64,000 nucleotides of DNA from Thalassolituus sp. UBA1087 (lineage in GTDB: Bacteria > Pseudomonadota > Gammaproteobacteria > Pseudomonadales > Oceanobacteraceae), in contig DCCG01000015.1 in the NCBI GenBank assembly GCA_002314145.1, positions 1 to 64,000 on the forward strand, in the 5' to 3' direction. The stretch's first letter is position 1. Every line of letters begins with the position of its first letter. Both the position numbers and the translations under genes were made by a program. Positions 1 through 6,718 of the stretch are shown here, piece after piece. The notes beneath the pieces were generated by a model that saw nothing but the letters and a program-made list of their open reading frames with translations, was not told the origin of the DNA and ran no database searches.

Positions 1-692
1 TTATTTTCCGCATGGACCACTAGGTCATTAGAATAATAATCGTTACCTGCAGAACCCGGATTAAGCAGATAGGTTTTGTAGGCTGCACCGGATTCAAAGC
101 TGGTCTCCCAGCTGTCATAAAGGCTTTCTGTGTAGTCTTCAAATACTTCACTCAGTGCAGCCAGATAAGCCAGTTCTTCGGTGGTCAGGTCCGTGTCGCG
201 GTCATTGCTGCTGGCACCATTGCCAAACAGCAGATATTCAATGGCATGGAACCCCTGCACATCATCATTATAAGTCATGATATCAGCGCCACTATAACTG
301 GAAATAGTGCTTGCCAGATCAGAAGTATTTAATGGCCAGCTGTCGAGATGTGGGTCAATTTCAAGTGAATCTACCGGACCAAAAATATGGGATTCCCCCT
401 GTTCCCAGGGTTCACGCGCGGCTTTCCAGGCATCCTGGGCGGCGGTCAGTGTGGTTTCATTCTGAGTCGTCTGTAATGCTGCCAACGCGATGACCAGATC
501 ACCGGCTTCGGTATAGAGATCCTCATACCCGGCGACAATAATATTGTTGGTTTCGTTTTCAATCAGGTCAGTGGCATCAAACTGAAAATTATCGCTGCCA
601 CCACTGCTACTGCTGCCGCCGCAACCGGTAAGGCCCAGCGCCAGCAGTGATAACGGAAGTAATTTTGTCTTTAATTTAAGTGTCGAGCGCAT
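1..692 (-). CDS. Imelysin-family (M75-like) iron-regulated lipoprotein, 3' end beyond the window
   Basis: About 230 residues are visible, reading leftwards from an ATG at 690-692. The N-terminus is a lipoprotein signal with lipobox LTGC (Cys24), followed by a Gly/Ser linker. Residues 147-152 are GFHAIE, the GxHxxE signature of imelysin proteins (EfeO/IrpA/algP7 relatives), which are periplasmic or surface proteins linked to iron uptake. The gene starts 25 bp after the porin at 718-2040 on the same strand, so the two are probably one operon, read from the Fur/FNR-type promoter region near 2060-2117. The family is sure from the motif and lipobox; binding of iron is inferred. The C-terminal half, where a second helical bundle would lie, is outside the window. 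Confidence 0.85.
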   Translation of the reverse strand, partial: MRSTLKLKTKLLPLSLLALGLTGCGGSSSSGGSDNFQFDATDLIENETNNIIVAGYEDLYTEAGDLVIALAALQTTQNETTLTAAQDAWKAAREPWEQGESHIFGPVDSLEIDPHLDSWPLNTSDLASTISSYSGADIMTYNDDVQGFHAIEYLLFGNGASSNDRDTDLTTEELAYLAALSEVFEDYTESLYDSWETSFESGAAYKTYLLNPGSAGNDYYSNDLVVHAEN

Positions 693-717
693 TGTTTTCC
701 CCTTCAATTATTAAGTG

Positions 718-2040
718 TTAGAGCGCAAAAAGGTAGCCTGCAGACAGGCTGAAATTGGTCGTGTCAGGGATATCTGACTGTTCGGTTGTCATGTTGCTGA
801 TCTGACTTTTCAGAACGATTTTTTCCACCGGATAATAATTAACACCGATGCTGGTTTCGGTCTGGTCATAACGTTTGCTGGCTGAGCCGGACTCCACATC
901 TTTCAGTGGGTTGGCATGCTCCCAGGCAATAAATGGCTGAATTTTCTGCTGCAGTCCGAGCAGTGGTGAAATGTTGTAGCCGGCCTCGATAAACATGGCT
1001 TCAGCTTCGCTGCCAACCTGAGTGAATGAGCCTGCGTCCAGGCCAGCGGTATTTTTATTGGCGTTGGCAATCGCAGCACTGTCGTCCAGTGAACCGCTGA
1101 TATATTCTCCGCGCACCACAAGATCACCGAGTGTGGCAGCACCTTTAACGGAAATAATACTGACGTTGCCGGACTCACTGATTTTGTCTTCTTTATGGCG
1201 GTTGTCCGAGGTGTCCCCCTGATACCAGGCCAGTGCAATGCCATGATCTTTACGCAGGCTGCCGTAGCTCAGTTCCAGCGTCGTGGCCAGAGAGTCGGCA
1301 TTAACGGATTCAAAACGTGTCTGATGGCCGCCGGCTACCCAATCGGTGGTGCGGAAATATTCGGAGTTCAGACCGGTTGTCAGCAGCGCCTGGTAATGGA
1401 AATCTCCCAGTGAACCGTTGAAGTTAATACCGGTTTCATGCCACACCTGTGGAATCAGCATAGCTTCTGACCAGTGACGTTCAGCGGTGAAATAACTGAA
1501 CGGAGCGTGTTTAACGGTACCCAGCCCCAGTGGAATATGAATACGGCCGAATTTGATACCAAAGCTGTCGGAAGGCTCGTATTCAAACTGTGCTTTTTCA
1601 ATAACGACTTCGCCGCCGGCTTCGGTTTCGGTTTCAAATTCACCGAATTCTTCAAAACCATCGTATTCCATGGTGGAACCCGTGCCGCCATGCTCGTATT
1701 CAATTTCGACTTCAATCGTCCAGTGTTGTGATGGGCGGTATTTGAATTCCGTGACGATGCGTTCAATATCGGCTTTTGCGCGTTGTGTCGGGTCGGTATC
1801 CTGTACGTTGTCAAAGCGCTCAAAACGCTTGTACAACATGCTGCCGTAGGAAACGAATTGCCAGTTTCTGGCAGAAGGTTCCTGAATTGAGGCGGTGTTA
1901 CCACGCAGAGCACGGATTTCTTCTGTCAGTTTATTCAGCTGCTGTTGCTGATCTTTGAGTTGTTGTTCAAGGTCTGTGTCAGAGGCCCAGGAGACGGTTG
2001 CTGTGGCCAGCGCTAAACTGGCCGTTATTAGTTTTTTCAT
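718..2040 (-). CDS. Outer-membrane porin, OprO/OprP-like
   Basis: A 440-residue protein with a Sec signal peptide ending near ALATATVSWA-S, then a short coiled coil rich in Gln (roughly residues 24-46, LEQQLKDQQQQLNKL), then a long stretch of alternating aromatic and polar residues and a final YLFAL, as expected for a 16-18-strand porin. The coiled coil before the barrel is typical of phosphate-selective porin O/P relatives. It is the promoter-proximal gene of an operon with the imelysin lipoprotein. Because an imelysin follows and a Fur-like site precedes it, iron or metal-complex passage is more likely than phosphate. That substrate assignment is inference; the barrel class is well supported. 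Confidence 0.75.
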   Translation of the reverse strand: MKKLITASLALATATVSWASDTDLEQQLKDQQQQLNKLTEEIRALRGNTASIQEPSARNWQFVSYGSMLYKRFERFDNVQDTDPTQRAKADIERIVTEFKYRPSQHWTIEVEIEYEHGGTGSTMEYDGFEEFGEFETETEAGGEVVIEKAQFEYEPSDSFGIKFGRIHIPLGLGTVKHAPFSYFTAERHWSEAMLIPQVWHETGINFNGSLGDFHYQALLTTGLNSEYFRTTDWVAGGHQTRFESVNADSLATTLELSYGSLRKDHGIALAWYQGDTSDNRHKEDKISESGNVSIISVKGAATLGDLVVRGEYISGSLDDSAAIANANKNTAGLDAGSFTQVGSEAEAMFIEAGYNISPLLGLQQKIQPFIAWEHANPLKDVESGSASKRYDQTETSIGVNYYPVEKIVLKSQISNMTTEQSDIPDTTNFSLSAGYLFAL

Positions 2041-2056
2041 AGCCTAGTAATCTAAA

Positions 2057-2071
2057 TGATAATGATTAGTA
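2057..2071 (-). promoter_or_regulatory. Fur-type box in front of the porin-imelysin operon
   Basis: TGATAATGATTAGTA matches the 7-1-7 Fur consensus TGATAATnATTATCA at 12 of 14 informative positions. It ends 17 bp upstream of the porin ATG and would cover the predicted transcription start (about 2070), a repressing position. The downstream imelysin is a classical iron-regulated family, which supports the call. Confidence 0.7.
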
Positions 2072-2103
2072 AAAACATTCTGCACGCTTTGTGTGGTTTT
2101 AAG

Positions 2104-2117
2104 TTGATGTAAATCAA
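2104..2117. promoter_or_regulatory. Perfect FNR/Anr box
   Basis: TTGATGTAAATCAA is a perfect TTGAT-N4-ATCAA site. On the minus strand a -10-like CAGAAT lies at 2077-2082, which puts the centre of the box at about -40.5, the class II activator position for FNR/Anr. It therefore more likely serves the porin operon than the plus-strand HAD gene at 2208. Confidence 0.65.
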
Positions 2118-2207
2118 GACTGGAAAGGTTTGTGAATCTGGTGCGTTTGTCTGCCGGAACTTTCCGGACACTCCGGGACAGGCGCCCGGTCTGGTCGTGG
2201 AGGCAAT

Positions 2208-2981
2208 ATGAAAAGTCTGTTATTCGATATCGACGGTGTTCTTTATCTTAAGGGCAGAGCCATCAAAGGCGCGGCGGAGGTTATCCACTGGGCTGAAGAA
2301 CAACAGATTCCCTTCCGGTTTGTTACCAATACCACGTCCAGATCCTGCGCCCGCATCTGTTCGGATCTGTCCGGTGCCGGTATTCCCGTCAGTGAAGAGC
2401 AGATTATTACGCCGCCGGTGGCGGCCCGGTTATGGCTGCAGCAGCAAGGTATTGAACAGATTCAGCTGTTGGTGCCGCAGGGCATCCGCCGCGAATTTTC
2501 CGGTGTCGAAGACAAGCGTCCGCAGGCGGTAGTCATGGGTGATATGGGCGCTGAATTTACCTTTGATAAGCTTAACAGCGCGTTCCGTACGCTAATGGAA
2601 AACCCGGATGCTCAGCTGGTGGCGCTGGGGATGACGCGCTATTTTGCCGCCGCTGATGGCCTGCAGCTGGATGTCGGCCCCTTTGTGAAGGCGCTGGAAT
2701 ACGCGACCGGCAAAAGCGCCGTCGTGATGGGCAAACCCGCGGCCGGTTTTTTTCAGCTGGCGCTGGATGCGGTTCAGGCTGAAGCCGCTGAGACTCTGAT
2801 GATCGGGGATGACCGTGTAGGGGATGTGCTGGCGGCTCAGGCCTGTGGTATGCGCGCTTGTCTGGTGCGCACCGGGAAATACCGCGCCGGTGACGAAGAC
2901 GCTGATGAGCAGGGAAGCAAGCCACAATATGTCATCGATTCTGTGGCCGATGTGCCGGCACTGTGGTCGTCGTTGTCCTGA
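2208..2981 (+). CDS. HAD-superfamily subfamily IIA phosphatase (LHPP/NagD-like)
   Basis: 257 residues. Motif I DIDGV is at residues 7-11, motif II is the TNT stretch near residue 41, and the late motifs are MGKP (about 173) and GDDRVGDV (about 200), giving the complete acid-phosphatase core with a C2A cap. Overall form fits the group of HAD-IIA enzymes close to phospholysine/phosphohistidine/pyrophosphate phosphatases (LHPP-like). The start ATG follows a clear GGAGG. The gene is divergent from the porin operon and shares its 167-bp upstream region. The physiological substrate cannot be read from the sequence. Confidence 0.85.
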   Translation: MKSLLFDIDGVLYLKGRAIKGAAEVIHWAEEQQIPFRFVTNTTSRSCARICSDLSGAGIPVSEEQIITPPVAARLWLQQQGIEQIQLLVPQGIRREFSGVEDKRPQAVVMGDMGAEFTFDKLNSAFRTLMENPDAQLVALGMTRYFAAADGLQLDVGPFVKALEYATGKSAVVMGKPAAGFFQLALDAVQAEAAETLMIGDDRVGDVLAAQACGMRACLVRTGKYRAGDEDADEQGSKPQYVIDSVADVPALWSSLS

Positions 2982-3079
2982 TATCTGAGCCATGGCCGTG
3001 CAACAACGGCGGATGAAAGCAGTAGAAGCTGTCATTTTCCGGCGCTACACTGGGGCGGTTTTTATCATTGCTGACCATT

Positions 3080-3811
3080 ATGTGCCCGATACCTGTACCC
3101 CCTTCCAGCGCGCCTGGTGAAACCTCTGTCACCCGTCTGCGGCGCGAGCAACTGGCAAAATCCACCCGTGAATTTCTTGCCCGGGGCGGGCGCGTCGTGC
3201 GCTGTGAGTCCTGTCTGCTGGCACTGGAGCATTGTATCTGTGATCAGCGCCCGGCAGGCCGTGACGATCAGCAGGTGGCGTTTCTGTTTCTGATGTATCA
3301 GGGGGAGGTCTACAAGCCGAGTAACACCGGGCGTTTAATCGCTGATGTTGTGGTGGATAATTACGCTTTTCAGTGGCAGCGTACGGTGCATGATCCGGCG
3401 TTGCTGGCATTGCTGAAAAACCCGGCGTATCAGCCGGTGGTCGTGTTTCCTCATGAATACGCGGACGGTGGTGTCTGTATTCATTCGCCGCAGCAATTAA
3501 TGGATGTGGCCGGCGGACATAAAAAGCCCTTATTTATTATGCTCGACGGTACCTGGCGGGAGGCTCGCAAGATGTTCCGCAGTCCGTACCTGAAAGATTT
3601 GCCGGTGCTTGGTATCCAGCCGGACAAAGCGTCAGAATATCAACTGCGCGAAGCCTTCCATGAGCACCAGTTATGTACCGCTGAAGTGGGCATTGAAGTG
3701 CTGAAACTGGCAGGAGAAGAAGCAACGGCGGCGGCACTGGCAGATTATTTTGCGCTGTTCCGCCACCGTTACCTGGCCGGTAAGGCGAATATCAGAGGGC
3801 AGGCGCAGTAA
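3080..3811 (+). CDS. tapT: DTW-domain tRNA-uridine aminocarboxypropyltransferase (TapT-like)
   Basis: About 243 residues from the ATG at 3080; an upstream in-frame TTG at 3068 is possible but has no better ribosome site. Near the N-terminus is a zinc-type cluster CESC...CIC, and in the middle the family signature DGTWREARKM, the DTW motif. These proteins transfer the 3-amino-3-carboxypropyl group of SAM to uridine in tRNA (acp3U47 in E. coli TapT/YfiP). The stop codon abuts the stop of cowN with no gap (tail to tail). Family membership is secure; the exact tRNA position is inherited from the E. coli homologue. Confidence 0.85.
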   Translation: MCPIPVPPSSAPGETSVTRLRREQLAKSTREFLARGGRVVRCESCLLALEHCICDQRPAGRDDQQVAFLFLMYQGEVYKPSNTGRLIADVVVDNYAFQWQRTVHDPALLALLKNPAYQPVVVFPHEYADGGVCIHSPQQLMDVAGGHKKPLFIMLDGTWREARKMFRSPYLKDLPVLGIQPDKASEYQLREAFHEHQLCTAEVGIEVLKLAGEEATAAALADYFALFRHRYLAGKANIRGQAQ

Positions 3812-4099
3812 TCAGCAGCATTCCTGCTCAAGATCCCACAGCATATCGTGCAGTGGCGCGTCATCCAGCCCTTCCAGATAGGCATACAGATTGTTCATCT
3901 GTGCGCCGACAAAATACAGATTGTCCTGCTTCATTTTCGCCTGCTGTTCGCGCTTCTGGCGGAAGTATTCCTGCCAGCGCGGGTCGCCGTGGCCCTGTTC
4001 AATATGGGCTTCCAGTTTCTGCATAAATTCATCTGCGTTGCGGTCGCATTCAATACCGCAAAAGGATACGTAACGGTCGGTCTGTACTTTGCTGTTCAT
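3812..4099 (-). CDS. cowN: CowN, nitrogenase-protecting protein against CO
   Basis: 95 residues. The opening DRYVSFxGIxCDxNA, the central LYFVGAQMNNL and the ending LEQECC (two final cysteines) match what I remember of the CowN family, which sustains N2 fixation in the presence of carbon monoxide by interacting with nitrogenase. GGAGA at 4106-4110 (minus strand) is a good ribosome site. Directly upstream lies a CooA-like regulator, and a TGTCA-N6-TGACA operator sits at the right distance for activation of this gene. No nif gene is in the window; CowN is normally a marker of diazotrophs, so nif genes are expected elsewhere in the genome. Identification is from motif memory, not a search. Confidence 0.82.
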   Translation of the reverse strand: MNSKVQTDRYVSFCGIECDRNADEFMQKLEAHIEQGHGDPRWQEYFRQKREQQAKMKQDNLYFVGAQMNNLYAYLEGLDDAPLHDMLWDLEQECC

Positions 4100-4147
4100 C
4101 AGTCTGTCTCCGCTGTGTCCTGTGCCGGGTGAATAAATTTTCCTTAT

Positions 4148-4197
4148 GGCAGGGAATGTAGCGTGAAGCAGGGTTGGCGTCTGTCAGCTGGCTGACA
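4148..4197 (-). promoter_or_regulatory. Predicted cowN promoter with CooA-type palindromic operator
   Basis: TGTCAGCTGGCTGACA at 4182-4197 is a perfect TGTCA-N6-TGACA inverted repeat; CooA of Rhodospirillum rubrum is known to bind TGTCA-N6-CGACA. On the minus strand a -10-like TACATT occupies 4155-4160, so the operator centre falls at exactly -41.5 (class II CRP-type activation) with a start near 4148 and a leader of about 49 nt to cowN. The operator overlaps the stop codon of the regulator gene. Confidence 0.7.
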
Positions 4198-4822
4198 GTT
4201 CCTGCAGGCGCGGGATATTGATGAGTTGCAGATGGCGGCGGTCAGGGCGTTGCAGAACGCCTTCCTTTATCAGCCGGTTGAGCAGGGTCGACAGAGTCTG
4301 GCGCGAGGTTCCCAGCAGGCTGGCGAGCAGTTCGGTGTGGCCGGTGAGCTCGATGATATCGTCTTTTGGCCCGGCGTTCTGATCACTGTGCTCCAGCAGC
4401 AGATAGCGCGCCAGTCGCGATTCCACCGGCCGGAAAGCCAGATCTTCAATGAGATTGGTGGCCTGGTGCAACATCATGCCGACTTCGCGCAGGGCCACTA
4501 ACGCCAGCTCCGGTCGCGTACTGATCAGCTCATGCAGCTGGCCGATGGGCCAGCTGACAATACAGCCGGGGCTGAGCGCTTCAACCCAGGCACGGGTATG
4601 GGTGACATAAATACTGCCGGCTTTCAGCCAGCCCAGCGTCAGCTCTTTCTGCTCGCCGGAAAGACAGATGCGCGCGCTGCCTTCCTTCAGCAGAAACACC
4701 TGATCCGGACCACAATCCGGCCGGCTGAGCATGTCACCGGTGCGAAATGGCTTCTCCGTGCCTTCCGGCAGCTGCTGAATCCAGTGCTGTTGCTGGCTGT
4801 CCGGCGGGAGCGGGTGGTGCAT
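4184..4822 (-). CDS. Crp/Fnr-family regulator, CooA-like (probable haem CO sensor)
   Basis: 212 residues: N-terminal cyclic-nucleotide-type beta-roll, long dimerisation helix (about 106-128, ending LIEDLAF), C-terminal winged helix with recognition helix SRQTLSTLLNRLIKEG. Aligned by eye with R. rubrum CooA, the segment LTLGWLKAGSIYVTHTR matches the region around the CooA haem ligands: His75 here corresponds to the ferrous haem ligand His77, while the redox-variable Cys75 of R. rubrum is replaced by Val73. Carboxydothermus-type CooA proteins also lack that Cys. FNR cysteines are absent. It lies 84 bp upstream of cowN on the same strand. Haem binding is inferred; the Crp/Fnr class is certain. 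Confidence 0.8.
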   Translation of the reverse strand: MHHPLPPDSQQQHWIQQLPEGTEKPFRTGDMLSRPDCGPDQVFLLKEGSARICLSGEQKELTLGWLKAGSIYVTHTRAWVEALSPGCIVSWPIGQLHELISTRPELALVALREVGMMLHQATNLIEDLAFRPVESRLARYLLLEHSDQNAGPKDDIIELTGHTELLASLLGTSRQTLSTLLNRLIKEGVLQRPDRRHLQLINIPRLQELSAS

Positions 4823-4867
4823 GGCAAAGTCCGTACAGTGAGTCCGGGAACAGAGTGACTGAGTTTG

Positions 4868-4891
4868 CCGGGTTAGCGAAGTAAAACCCGG
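4868..4891. other. Intergenic hairpin between arfB and the CooA-like gene
   Basis: CCGGGTT and AACCCGG form a 7-bp stem with a 10-nt loop in the 116-bp gap. There is no following T-run, so it is at most a weak terminator or RNA end-stabiliser for the arfB transcript. Confidence 0.4.
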
Positions 4892-4938
4892 TCAGTGGCG
4901 TAACAAAGACGGCAATTCTGACAGGCTGGCAGCTGTGC

Positions 4939-5373
4939 TCAGAAATCCTTTACTTTGCCACGCATGCTTTTAATGTTGCCGCGCCGGGTCTTCTTATCCA
5001 TGCGCTTACGTTTGGCAGAGCGGCTGGGTTTGGTCGCAATGCGTTTTGCCTGCACTTTAGTGACACTCTGAATCAGTTGCTGTAAGCGCTGCAGAGCGTC
5101 TTCCCGGTTCTGTTCCTGGGTACGGAACTGCTGTGCTTTGATCACGATGACACCATCGCGGGTCAGGCGCTGATCTTTCAGCGCCAGCAGTCGTTCTTTA
5201 TAGAAGTCTGGCAGGGAGGAGGCTCTGACATCAAACCGCAGATGAATAGCCGACGACACTTTATTCACATTCTGGCCACCGGCGCCTTGCGCACGGATAG
5301 CGCTCATATCAATCTCGGTGAACGGAATCTGCACAGCACGGCTGATAAACAGCGGATCGGAAATGTCGTTCAT
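4939..5373 (-). CDS. arfB: Alternative ribosome-rescue factor ArfB (YaeJ/ICT1 family)
   Basis: 144 residues. The peptidyl-hydrolase GGQ motif is at residues 32-34 within the RAQGAGGQNVNKVSS block, and the C-terminal 45 residues form a Lys/Arg-rich tail (KPSRSAKRKRMDKKTRR) that in ArfB enters the empty mRNA channel of stalled ribosomes. Length and layout match E. coli ArfB (140 residues). It frees ribosomes stuck on non-stop mRNAs by hydrolysing peptidyl-tRNA. It is probably transcribed alone or with the haemolysin III gene behind it, 95 bp upstream. Confidence 0.95.
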   Translation of the reverse strand: MNDISDPLFISRAVQIPFTEIDMSAIRAQGAGGQNVNKVSSAIHLRFDVRASSLPDFYKERLLALKDQRLTRDGVIVIKAQQFRTQEQNREDALQRLQQLIQSVTKVQAKRIATKPSRSAKRKRMDKKTRRGNIKSMRGKVKDF

Positions 5374-5468
5374 GATGTCTGTGATGGTGAAAATGACGCA
5401 GTGAAAACGGACAGCAAGGCTACCGCGTTACTGTCTGCTTTTCAAAACCGGCTGTGGCGTGCGGCGTA

Positions 5469-6125
5469 TCAGTGCACCGGTACATCGGCCAGATGATAGG
5501 CGATGGCCCAGAAGTGGCAGAAGCCGCCACCTATTACAAACAGGTGCCAGATTTCGTGGAAGCCGAACCACTTTGGCCAGGGGTCCGGCCATTTTGTGGC
5601 GTACACCACTGCACCAACGGTATAGCTCACACCACCGTATGCAATCCAGCGCAGTGCATCCGCGGGTATTCGATCGACCACCGGCCAGACGAACACCACC
5701 AACCAGCCCATCAGAATGTAAATCACCGTGGAAAACCAGCGCGGGGCGCTGATCCATACCACTTTCAGTACGACGCCGATGAATGCCAGACCCCACACCA
5801 CGCCAAATAGCCACCATCCGGTGGGGCCATTCAGGGGGACCAGACACACCGGCGTATAAGTGCCGGCAATCAACAGAAAGATGGCCATATGGTCGACGCG
5901 TTTAAGCCAGCGGATAACGTCGTCAGAAGCGTGAATCAGATGATAAACCGTGCTGCTGGCAAACATGATCAACAGAGTGGCGCCGAAAATCATAAACGAC
6001 ACCATGTGCCATGGACCGCCGTGAATCGCCGCCTGAGCGGCGAGAATACAGAGCGCGACAATGGCAAAAACGGCCCCGGCGAGATGGGTAAGGCCACTGA
6101 TAGGTTCGCGGAAGACTGAGTGCAT
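5469..6125 (-). CDS. trhA: Haemolysin III / PAQR family membrane protein (TrhA/YqfA-like)
   Basis: 218 residues with seven hydrophobic spans. The family zinc-site residues are visible: SSTVYH early, DHMAIFLLIAGTYTP in the middle and HEIWHLFVIGGGFCHF near the C-terminus. E. coli TrhA (YqfA) is implicated in membrane energetics and fatty-acid balance; haemolysis is a historical name from Bacillus. The gene is divergent from the GIY-YIG gene at 6193, with only 67 bp for both promoters. Confidence 0.9.
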   Translation of the reverse strand: MHSVFREPISGLTHLAGAVFAIVALCILAAQAAIHGGPWHMVSFMIFGATLLIMFASSTVYHLIHASDDVIRWLKRVDHMAIFLLIAGTYTPVCLVPLNGPTGWWLFGVVWGLAFIGVVLKVVWISAPRWFSTVIYILMGWLVVFVWPVVDRIPADALRWIAYGGVSYTVGAVVYATKWPDPWPKWFGFHEIWHLFVIGGGFCHFWAIAYHLADVPVH

Positions 6126-6192
6126 ATAATTCTTTTACTTTAGCGTTGGATGCGTACGATACGGTCTCATCTGACAATCAACAAGGTCGATT

Positions 6193-6504
6193 GTGTCCGC
6201 AGAAGCATCATTCACTGAAGAGCAGAAAACACCGCAATGGAGTCTGTACCTGATCCGCACACACAGTGGTTCACTGTATTGTGGCATCACCACAGACGTC
6301 GACCGGCGTTTTGCGGAACATGCTGCTGGTGGCGCCCGGGGTGCACGGGCACTGCGTGGGCGCGGACCTCTGCAGCTGGTTTACCGGCAGCCGGTGGGGG
6401 ATAAAAGTACCGCCCTGAAGCTTGAATACCGGGTGAAGCAATGGTCGAAACAGCAGAAAGAACAACTGGTGCGGCAAGAGAGAGCGCTGCCGGATATTAG
6501 CTGA
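6193..6504 (+). CDS. GIY-YIG domain protein (YhbQ-like)
   Basis: 103 residues starting at GTG (6193). The small catalytic fold is recognisable: LYLIRT...LYCGIT (the GIY...YIG pair), then DVDRRFAEH with the catalytic Arg and His, then a conserved C-terminal LEYRVKQWSKQQKEQLV. Single-domain proteins of this class (UPF0213, YhbQ) have weak nuclease activity and an uncertain role in DNA processing. A 214-bp spacer with the palindrome TACCATGGTA (6603-6612) separates it from the ceramidase gene. Confidence 0.88.
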   Translation: MSAEASFTEEQKTPQWSLYLIRTHSGSLYCGITTDVDRRFAEHAAGGARGARALRGRGPLQLVYRQPVGDKSTALKLEYRVKQWSKQQKEQLVRQERALPDIS

Positions 6505-6718
6505 AGGCACCTTAGTTGTTCTTTAATGGAACTAATTGTGTATTCCGCTTATGCCAGAAAAGCCCGGCGTTCTGGCCGGACAGGACAGTGAATAAATAAT
6601 GATACCATGGTACAAAATATAAGCATGCTGACCATGCCTGCTCCTTGCAGACTCATTGCAGATAAGGTGCGGCGTCAGCGGTGACCTGTCGGATCAGAAT
6701 AATAAAAAAGGTATTGCT

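Noticed and set aside
4918..4937. TGACAGGCTGGCAGCTGT, a partial match to the cowN operator, upstream of the CooA-like gene
   Set aside because: Only isolated half-sites fit and their spacing is wrong, so autoregulation by the CooA-like protein is not supported here.
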